Shown here: positions 7,303-12,714 of the stretch, piece after piece
Layout of the letters: each line of letters begins with the position of its first letter
How positions within the stretch are numbered: position 1 is the first letter of the stretch
From: Candidatus Methanophagales archaeon ANME-1-THS
GTDB lineage: Archaea; Halobacteriota; Syntropharchaeia; Alkanophagales; Methanospirareceae
Assembly (NCBI GenBank): GCA_004212135.1
Contig: RXIE01000166.1
Coordinates: forward strand, 1 to 27,288
Length of the DNA stretch: 27,288 nucleotides
Reading direction: 5' to 3'
The notes under the pieces: generated by a model
Database searches by the model: none
What the model was told of the DNA's origin: nothing
What the model saw: the letters and a program-made list of their open reading frames with translations, nothing else
Position numbers and translations under genes: made by a program

Positions 7303-7896
7303 TCACCGCAGTTTGTTGAGTTCGTGCTCATACCAGTGCCTGAATCTCCGGAAGGAGATCCGATCCTCTTCTTCTAAGTTCGATTCGTAGTCCTGAATTT
7401 TCTTGTTGACCATTTCGTCACTTAAGATAGTTAAGGCAGCAAGAGAACGCGCTACCTGCCGTCGAACATCTGAATGTTCATCCCGTAACGCATGAATCAG
7501 GGCGTCGACCGCGCGGAGATCCTTCAAGGTTCCAAGTGACCAGGCTGCTTCCTCTCGAACATCCGGGTATTCATCCTGAAGTGCAGCAATCAGGGGTTCT
7601 GTCGCTCGAAGATCTCCGATATTTCCAAGTGCCCAGGCGGCCTTCCGACGAACATCCCAGCGTTCGTCCTTTAAGGCGTGAATCAGAGGCTTGACCGCCA
7701 GTCCACCCATCGTTCCAAGTGCCCAGGCGGCCCGCCGGCGAACATCCCAGTCGTCGTCCCGGAGCGCGTGTATCAACGGCTCGATAGCCGGCTCTCCCAA
7801 CGTTCGAAGTGCCTCGACTGCCTCAGCCCTCAATGCTGGGTCTTTGTTATACCTCAAGACCGTGATCATGCGGTCCACTTCATCGTTCATGCCCAT
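7303..7896 (-). CDS. HEAT-repeat (PBS-lyase-like) protein
   Basis: 197 residues made mainly of five HEAT-like repeats of about 31 residues, each opening with 'DVRRxAAWALG' and closing with 'PLIHALRDE' (roughly residues 19-160). They are followed by a charged helical tail ('DYESNLEEEDRISFRRFRHWYEHELNKLR'-type). Such proteins are scaffolds or chaperones, and some belong to the bilin-lyase-like family; no catalytic residues can be named. The repeats are also visible in the DNA with a 93-base period. It begins 11 bases after the stop of the preceding gene, so the two probably form one transcription unit and may act together. Confidence 0.85.
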   Translation of the reverse strand: MGMNDEVDRMITVLRYNKDPALRAEAVEALRTLGEPAIEPLIHALRDDDWDVRRRAAWALGTMGGLAVKPLIHALKDERWDVRRKAAWALGNIGDLRATEPLIAALQDEYPDVREEAAWSLGTLKDLRAVDALIHALRDEHSDVRRQVARSLAALTILSDEMVNKKIQDYESNLEEEDRISFRRFRHWYEHELNKLR

Positions 7897-7907
7897 ATGT
7901 TCACCCC

Positions 7908-8327
7908 TTATAGTTGCCCATCAGCCCCAACTCGTTCGGGAAATGAGGGACAGATCTTTGGCTTCCCCTTCTTCAGTTCTTCGGTTAGACATTCAATTAT
8001 CTCCGCTTCTATCTCTTTATTTATTTTTGTGGATACCGAAAAAACGTTCTTTTCGAATATGAGGTCAAAGGTCTCATTCCCCATCCGTATCTTGAATGCA
8101 ACGACCGTTCCACCTTCCAGCTCCCGCTCAATGGTCTCGAAGATGCTGTTTGATAATGCTAAGATTGTGCCGGGCTCGGGGGCGTAGGTGGTTTCACGTG
8201 TACTGATCTGCTCGATCAAAAATGGCGCACACCCTTCGGTTCGTATCGCCTTTCGGTTCGCCCAGAAGAGGCACCAGAGTACTTTCTGTTTAAAATCCCG
8301 CGTATCATCAATGGTTATCGATTTCAT
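7908..8327 (-). CDS. Protein of unknown function, operon partner of the HEAT-repeat protein
   Basis: 139 residues, soluble, no signal peptide or membrane segment. Three cysteines are scattered ('VLWCLFWANRK', 'EGCAPF', 'IECLTEE') with a fourth at 'KICPSF', and no clear metal motif. Secondary structure looks alpha/beta with 'GTVVAFKIRMGNETFDLIFEKNVF' as a likely beta-hairpin and 'NKEIEAEIIECLTEELKKG' as a helix. I do not recognise a family. It is divergent from atpK across about 150 bases of promoter DNA and precedes the HEAT-repeat gene by 11 bases, so a shared job is likely. Confidence 0.68.
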   Translation of the reverse strand: MKSITIDDTRDFKQKVLWCLFWANRKAIRTEGCAPFLIEQISTRETTYAPEPGTILALSNSIFETIERELEGGTVVAFKIRMGNETFDLIFEKNVFSVSTKINKEIEAEIIECLTEELKKGKPKICPSFPERVGADGQL

Positions 8328-8430
8328 ATACTGCTATAATAAGAAGTTCGAGTTTGTACCATAAAAAAGCGCAGATCCAGAGAGTGCCCCGAGCCGCTTG
8401 ATTTCTGCTCCGCTGGATAAAACACCAATA

Positions 8431-8438
8431 TTTAAATA
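8431..8438 (+). promoter_or_regulatory. TATA box upstream of atpK
   Basis: TTTAAATA preceded by a purine-containing BRE-like stretch (AACACCAA). It lies 44 bases upstream of the atpK ATG, giving a predicted leader of roughly 20 bases that contains the ribosome site AAGGGGGA. Confidence 0.6.
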
Positions 8439-8481
8439 TCCTCCCTTCAATTTTCTTTTAGTATACAAGGGGGAACTACGC

Positions 8482-8790
8482 ATGAAACCAACAAAATTAG
8501 CATTTGTACTTGCACTTTGTTTACTGCTCTTCCACGCGGGGATAGGAGTTGCTGCGGCGCAGGGGGATGAACCGGTGGCTAAAGCATGGATCGCAATGGC
8601 AGCAGGAATAGCAATGGCGGGCTCGGGATTAGCGGCGGGATGGGCAATCTCAGCGACGGGAACAGCGGCTGCGGGCGCAACGGTGGAGAAGCCTGAGGTG
8701 TTTGGTCGTGTTCTGATCTTCGTCGCTCTTGCAGAAGCTATCGCTATCTACGGGCTCTTGATTGCGCTCATGCTCTGGATAAAGATATAG
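8482..8790 (+). CDS. atpK: A-type ATP synthase subunit K (proteolipid, rotor ring)
   Basis: Rotor-ring subunit of the A1Ao ATP synthase. I start it at ATG 8482, 102 residues, because AAGGGGGA lies about 10 bases upstream; a longer in-frame version to 8398 would run through the TATA box. Residues 1-27 look like a leader ('LAFVLALCLLLFHAGIGVAAAQ'-type), followed by a single hairpin: glycine/alanine-rich helix (35-62) and helix 2 (74-99). The ion-binding carboxylate is Glu85 in 'LAEAIAIYG'. Helix 1 has no glutamine, and the residue after Glu85 is Ala rather than Thr/Ser, so the known Na+-ligand set is absent. This points to proton coupling (inference). A small membrane protein gene follows. Confidence 0.92.
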   Translation: MKPTKLAFVLALCLLLFHAGIGVAAAQGDEPVAKAWIAMAAGIAMAGSGLAAGWAISATGTAAAGATVEKPEVFGRVLIFVALAEAIAIYGLLIALMLWIKI

Positions 8791-8839
8791 AGTCGTGAAG
8801 AAGAGCGAAGGTGGTGAAGGTGAAGTAGCAGGGAGGGAC

Positions 8840-9094
8840 ATGAAGCGCTGCACTATGCCGGGCGAATTAGAAGAGAAGAGCGCGCAGAACCTGATTTTAC
8901 AAGCCCTTCCGTATACCTTTCTTATCTCATCCCTCGTTATCATCGGTCTATTCAGCGGTCTTATTATTGGCAGGAGGATAGGAGGAGATATCGCAGGTTT
9001 TTTATTCGCTCTTTCTCTCTCTCTGCTCGGATTCTTCGCTGGCCTGCTCATTACTTACACCATCGTGAAGCTCAAATACCCGATAAAGAACTAA
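8840..9094 (+). CDS. Small two-helix membrane protein, AtpI/AtpZ-like (ATP synthase-associated?)
   Basis: 84 residues from ATG 8840 (GGGAGG just upstream); a GTG start at 8795, five bases after atpK, would give 99. Two hydrophobic helices: 'FLISSLVIIGLFSGLIIG' and, after the turn 'RRIGGDIAG', 'FLFALSLSLLGFFAGLLITYTIV'. The layout of two helices with a glycine-rich turn and 'GxxAGLL' resembles the bacterial AtpI/AtpZ proteins that accompany ATP synthase operons and help ring assembly. That similarity is by pattern only. Its position right behind atpK supports a link to the ATP synthase rotor. Confidence 0.62.
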   Translation: MKRCTMPGELEEKSAQNLILQALPYTFLISSLVIIGLFSGLIIGRRIGGDIAGFLFALSLSLLGFFAGLLITYTIVKLKYPIKN

Positions 9095-9104
9095 GAGGAA
9101 GAGG

Positions 9105-10097
9105 TTATGCAATGATCAGTTTTTTTATCTTCTCCACGGGTATCCCATTCTCTTTACAGACCGCGATAGCATAGAGGTTTTTTACTTCGATCTTCTTCAG
9201 GTGGAGAAATCCGAGCACCGTGCCAATATTAAGAGGATTACGCCTCAGTAGATCTTTGACCATTCTCAAAAAGAATCCCTTGAGGGCGTATTCAAGAGGG
9301 ATGAGCGACCCGTCTCGTTCATACAAAGGCAGAGCTCTTAGTAATTCGTCGGTATACGGCGAGGGGAGCGATCGGATTGCTGAACTCACATCTGCTGCTG
9401 ATAACGAAGCTCTTGCTTCTGCCGAATCAAGATCAAATGCATACCCATACGGGAATAAGTAGTTCCTCATCTCGTCCTCATCAACACCCTCTGATGTGCA
9501 TCTCAAAACGGTCATGATATTCTCAATATCAAACTCTGTTCCCATAACTCTTCTCACAATCTCCCTGTCCCCTGCTCTTAATCGTTTCATCCTCATCCAT
9601 AGTGCACTAAAGAGCTCTTTATCGAGGGCGATTTCAAAGATCAACGTTTTTTTACTCCTCTCATAGGCCGGGAGTACCGCTTCTAAGATATCCTTGTAGG
9701 GGTTCTCTACCTGCTTTATAACGCTTTCCAACGATTTTGCCTCCATTAAATTGCTTACCTTTCTTCCGAAGAAGGAGTCCAGCGGGAAGAAAAGAGGCTT
9801 GAATGGTACCAGTGTACTTGTTTTTGCCCGTATGACTGCTTTTAGATTCTCCACCTCCAATCGTCTGAACACCTCCTCGAAGAAATCTCTGAGCTCACCG
9901 CTCGTGGACCGTATCACCATCAGATACTGGTCTATAAGCTCTTCCTTCAATGCGCGCTCTATATCGTCCAGCTCCGTCAAAGTCGCTTTCATCAGTCTCT
10001 CCTTATACGCAGAAGCCATCAACGCAGCGAGAAATTCAGCCTTATCTCGCGCCTCTATAAGTCTCTTCAAGCTTCCTTCGCTTAAAATATCACCCAT
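9105..10097 (-). CDS. atpC: A-type ATP synthase subunit C (central stalk socket), start region disrupted
   Basis: Subunit C (equivalent of V-ATPase d) is the funnel-shaped socket that joins the central stalk to the K ring. 330 residues from ATG 10097, mostly helical, with the family pattern 'VENLKAVIRAK' near residue 82 and 'FDIENIMTVLRC' near 191; the end 'IAVCKENGIPVEKIKKLI' matches the usual C-terminus 'IaygKe.glp.e.i...l'. In-frame codons upstream of this ATG (to about 10126) read AYVYTRIRAR, which is the conserved N-terminus of archaeal subunit C. No start codon is in that frame, and the ATG at 10129 is one base out of phase. The true protein is therefore probably about 10 residues longer. 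It is convergent with the small membrane gene. Confidence 0.9.
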   Translation of the reverse strand: MGDILSEGSLKRLIEARDKAEFLAALMASAYKERLMKATLTELDDIERALKEELIDQYLMVIRSTSGELRDFFEEVFRRLEVENLKAVIRAKTSTLVPFKPLFFPLDSFFGRKVSNLMEAKSLESVIKQVENPYKDILEAVLPAYERSKKTLIFEIALDKELFSALWMRMKRLRAGDREIVRRVMGTEFDIENIMTVLRCTSEGVDEDEMRNYLFPYGYAFDLDSAEARASLSAADVSSAIRSLPSPYTDELLRALPLYERDGSLIPLEYALKGFFLRMVKDLLRRNPLNIGTVLGFLHLKKIEVKNLYAIAVCKENGIPVEKIKKLIIA

Positions 10098-10129
10098 CCT
10101 CGCCCTTATCCTCGTATATACGTACGCAT
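10098..10129 (-). other. Probable true N-terminus of atpC, one base out of frame
   Basis: Reading the minus strand from ATG 10129, the frame gives a seven-codon peptide and stops. Adding one G after ATG (making ATGGCG) gives M-A-Y-V-Y-T-R-I-R-A-R, continuous with the atpC frame and matching the family N-terminus. This is either a base lost in the sequence record, a real mutation, or an unusual initiation. Confidence 0.6.
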
Positions 10130-10191
10130 TAGGGAGCGATAGTCACCTGAACGACCTCCACGGTATTCCTCATGTACCCATTCCTCTTTGG

Positions 10192-10203
10192 TTAAAATAA
10201 AAA
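10192..10203 (-). promoter_or_regulatory. Possible TATA box of atpC
   Basis: TTTTTATTTTAA on the minus strand, about 65 bases before the ATG at 10129. This would allow a leader of about 40 bases. The plus strand of the same gap carries candidate elements for the CBS-domain gene. Confidence 0.4.
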
Positions 10204-10250
10204 TCAAGGTTCACCAAACAGGTAGTTGCTCCTTCTGGTCTGCCCATACC

Positions 10251-10282
10251 TTTATGGGTCGGAATAGAGAGAGTAATATTAA
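10251..10282 (+). promoter_or_regulatory. Candidate promoter elements of the CBS-domain gene
   Basis: Two possible TATA elements are present: TTTATGGG at 10251 and TAATATTAA at 10274-10282. The second is about 40 bases before the ATG at 10321 and is more AT-rich. I cannot tell which is used. Confidence 0.35.
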
Positions 10283-10320
10283 AGAACCCCGCCAACCTTT
10301 TTTAAAACGAGGTGAAAAAA

Positions 10321-11172
10321 ATGAAAGTCCGTGAGATAATGAGCCGTCCAGTCATCACTGAAGATGAAGACGCTCAGGTTTCAGAAGTGGTGAAGGACAT
10401 GGCAGAACTGGGCATTGGCAGTGTGGTCATCACCTCGGAAGGTAAACCTGTGGGGATTATTACCGAGCGCGACATCGCATTAAAGGTTCTCTTGGCGAAT
10501 AAACGGGCATCTGAGGTAAAAGCAAAAGAGATTATGTCCACCCCTCTGATCACCATCGAGCCGAATGCCTCGATCGATGATGCAAGTGCACTGGCAGCGA
10601 ACAAGCGTATTAAAAGCCTGCCGGTGGTTGAAAACGGCGTGCTTGTAGGTATGGTAAGTATTGGAAATATCTTGACCCTCAAGCCCGAGTATGTGAAACG
10701 ATTTTATCCCGAAGCGCGCCTTTTAGCCAGTGGATGGACGCTCGATAGACTCGAGCGGGTTTTAAGGAAGAGCGAAGTATGTTTAGCGGAAAACCATCTG
10801 CTGAGCTACAAGCAAAAATTGAATGAAGTCTGTGATGAACTGGGTGAACTCGTCGGTTATTATGTCGATGATAAGGAGCTCAAAGATATACTCGAGAGCA
10901 TGGATCCGCTCTGTCGATGGGTTACGGGTAAAGGAGAAGGCGAGAAGGAGATTGCAGTGGAGGAGCACAGGATGCTGTTAAATAAGATCGTGAGAAAGTT
11001 ACGGCATACCACGTATTTGAGGAAGCAACACGCAATCTCCGGTCTTTCTGGCGATTTATGGCTGGGGGGTTATCGGTATCGCAGAGGTGATGGGGATTTA
11101 TGGTTAAGTAGTTATCGATCTCGCCCGGAGAAGAAGCGTCGCTTACCCTTTAAAAGCACTCGACCGAAGTGA
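10321..11172 (+). CDS. CBS-domain pair protein with basic C-terminal region
   Basis: 283 residues from ATG 10321, chosen because GAGGTGA sits just upstream. Two CBS domains: residues 1-60 ('VREIMSRPVITEDEDAQV', 'IGSVVITSEGKPVGIITERDI') and 67-125 ('KEIMSTPLITIEPNASI', 'SLPVVENGVLVGMVSIGNIL'). A CBS pair binds adenosyl ligands such as AMP, ATP or SAM and usually acts as an energy sensor. Residues 135-235 form a mixed helical domain I do not recognise. The end is strongly basic, with a duplicated 14-residue unit 'GDLWL..YR.R'. Located among ATP synthase genes, it might report nucleotide status, but that is inference. No catalytic domain is seen. Confidence 0.85.
   Translation: MKVREIMSRPVITEDEDAQVSEVVKDMAELGIGSVVITSEGKPVGIITERDIALKVLLANKRASEVKAKEIMSTPLITIEPNASIDDASALAANKRIKSLPVVENGVLVGMVSIGNILTLKPEYVKRFYPEARLLASGWTLDRLERVLRKSEVCLAENHLLSYKQKLNEVCDELGELVGYYVDDKELKDILESMDPLCRWVTGKGEGEKEIAVEEHRMLLNKIVRKLRHTTYLRKQHAISGLSGDLWLGGYRYRRGDGDLWLSSYRSRPEKKRRLPFKSTRPK
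11050..11133 (+). repeat. Two tandem 42-base units inside the CBS-protein gene
   Basis: Units at 11050-11091 and 11092-11133 both encode 'GDLWL..YR.R' followed by charged residues. The repeat is in frame, so it adds 14 residues to the basic tail. Confidence 0.7.
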
Positions 11173-11241
11173 TAAGCCGAGCAGAAAGAGAAAGAAGGTT
11201 TGAGGAACAAACTGTCCAAGAACAAGGAGAAACCGAAAGGC

Positions 11242-11249
11242 TTTTAAAT
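11242..11249 (+). promoter_or_regulatory. BRE/TATA promoter of the small helical protein gene
   Basis: CCGAAAGG followed by CTTTTAAAT is a good archaeal BRE-TATA pair. A start site near 11272 would give a leader of more than 100 bases before the ATG at 11390, long for an archaeal gene. Confidence 0.5.
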
Positions 11250-11389
11250 GCATATGTATAAGCATATGTCGATGAGGGATGAATGGGGTGGGGAAAGGAA
11301 GATGAGCTCAAGCATCTGGAGGTCGTCTCCTTTACTAACGGTCTTCGATCTCCCCCTCCCCCATCCCCATCATGCGGAGATGGTACTCA

Positions 11390-11578
11390 ATGTCAGGACA
11401 GGTAGCGTGGAACGAAGTCACAAGAGAGGAGTATGAAGCGGTATTTGAAACTATCCGAGAGTTGATTGAGAAGATTGAGAAAGACCCCAGACTGGGGTAT
11501 AACGGTTTTGAATTAAAGCAGGAATTGAGAGACGTAGTCAGGTCGCTGATAAAGATTGAAAAGAAGCTCTTGACGTAA
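11390..11578 (+). CDS. Small helical protein of unknown function
   Basis: 62 residues from ATG 11390, with GGAGA nine bases upstream; an in-frame ATG at 11372 would add six residues but lacks a ribosome site. The sequence after residue 9 is nearly all charged helix: 'TREEYEAVFETIRELIEKIEK', a short loop 'DPRLGYNG', then 'FELKQELRDVVRSLIKIEKKLL'. It looks like a helical hairpin that could dimerise. No family recognised. The regular amphipathic spacing of hydrophobic residues argues for a real protein. Confidence 0.55.
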   Translation: MSGQVAWNEVTREEYEAVFETIRELIEKIEKDPRLGYNGFELKQELRDVVRSLIKIEKKLLT

Positions 11579-11634
11579 CGCGATAGAATGTCAGGGAACG
11601 ACAATCAGCTCTACGGATATGAACGCTATTGTGA

Positions 11635-11642
11635 TTTTATAA
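11635..11642 (+). promoter_or_regulatory. TATA box upstream of the ketopantoate-reductase-like gene
   Basis: TTTTATAA, 60 bases before the ATG at 11702; a start site near 11667 would leave a leader of about 35 bases. Its presence argues against the small frame at 11588-11698 being a gene. Confidence 0.5.
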
Positions 11643-11701
11643 AAGACGGGAAGGGGCTAATCATGGGGATCGGTGGTTTTGGTACGTCCACCAAATAAAA
11701 T

Positions 11702-12670
11702 ATGCATATCCTTGTTTATGGTGCGGGTGCAATTGGCTCGCTGGTTGGTGCGTTACTTTCAAAAGAGCATGAGGTCATACTTCTGGGGCGAAAGGAGCAC
11801 ATGCAGGCTATAAGAAAGGATGGTCTACGGGTTACAGGTCTCACACGAATGCACATCTATCTGGAGACCACCACAACACTCGGAGAAGTGAATGGCAAAA
11901 TCGACCTCGTCATTCTCACGGTAAAATCCTATGATACACACTCGGCAGCAAACGAACTCGCCAAGAACTTAAAGCCTTCCCAGCTCCTCTCCATTCAGAA
12001 TGGTTTGAATAACGCAAACATACTCGAACGTTATCTTGGAAAGACTAGGCTTGTGTTTGGCACCACCTCACAGGGGGTCACCTTCGTAAAACCTGGAGAA
12101 GTCAGACATGCAGGTTTAGGTAGGACAGTTGTTGGATGCATGAGGAACGAAGATTTCGAGACAGCAACCCAGGTTTGTGACCTGTTATCGAGCTGTGGAT
12201 TGAAAACGGAGCTCACAGATAACATAATCGGAGAGATCTGGGCTAAGGCGATAGTGAATGCCTGCATCAACCCCTTAACGGTAATCCTTAGATGTGAAAA
12301 TGGGCGACTGCTTGGACTTCCCGAGGTCATGAGTGTAATGAAAAAGTGCAGTGATGAATGTGAGGCCGTGGCTAAGGCAAAGGGTATCATGCTTCCCACC
12401 CCTGATATGTACAGATATACCGTGGATGTGGCGAGCCAGACGGCATCAAATCATTCCTCTATGCTCCAGGATATAGAAAAGGGTAAACCCACTGAGATAA
12501 ATGGAATCACCGGGGTTATTGTCTCTGCGGGAAAGAAATTTAAAGTTCAGACCCCTGTGAATTTTACGCTACTTCAATTAGTTAAAGGAATCGAAGCACT
12601 AAACAAAAAGGTTCACAATGCCTTCGATTGCAATCAATCTGCGACGAATGTAAAAAGCTACTTTAGTTAA
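11702..12670 (+). CDS. panE: 2-dehydropantoate 2-reductase (ketopantoate reductase) family protein
   Basis: NADPH-dependent reductase family making pantoate for coenzyme A synthesis. 322 residues, a little longer than the usual ~300. The N-terminal Rossmann motif is 'VYGAGAIGSLVGALL' (5-19). 'LTVKSYDT' with the family Lys lies near 72-79. The catalytic-domain motifs 'WAKAIVNACINPLT' (near 180) and 'SSMLQDIEKGKPTEINGITG' (near 255-274) contain the conserved Lys, Asn, Ser and Glu. The C-terminal 20 residues are an extra tail. Archaea use this enzyme for pantoate, but several paralogues exist in the family, so the substrate is likely rather than certain. atpI follows 44 bases later on the same strand. 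Confidence 0.88.
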   Translation: MHILVYGAGAIGSLVGALLSKEHEVILLGRKEHMQAIRKDGLRVTGLTRMHIYLETTTTLGEVNGKIDLVILTVKSYDTHSAANELAKNLKPSQLLSIQNGLNNANILERYLGKTRLVFGTTSQGVTFVKPGEVRHAGLGRTVVGCMRNEDFETATQVCDLLSSCGLKTELTDNIIGEIWAKAIVNACINPLTVILRCENGRLLGLPEVMSVMKKCSDECEAVAKAKGIMLPTPDMYRYTVDVASQTASNHSSMLQDIEKGKPTEINGITGVIVSAGKKFKVQTPVNFTLLQLVKGIEALNKKVHNAFDCNQSATNVKSYFS

Positions 12671-12714
12671 AAAATCGTCACTAAGAACAGAGCAAGAGAA
12701 CGGTGAGCTGAGAT

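Noticed and set aside
7610..7800. Near-identical direct DNA repeats, as in a CRISPR array
   Set aside because: They have a 93-base period inside a coding frame and encode HEAT repeats.
11248..11436. 62-codon frame beginning just behind the TATA box at 11242
   Set aside because: Composition is low-complexity (Pro/His run from a C-rich leader) and it overlaps the better-supported small helical gene in another frame.
11588..11698. 36-codon frame (starts M-S-G-N-D) between the small helical gene and the ketopantoate-reductase-like gene
   Set aside because: It spans the likely TATA box of the next gene (11635-11642), has no ribosome site and no protein-like pattern.
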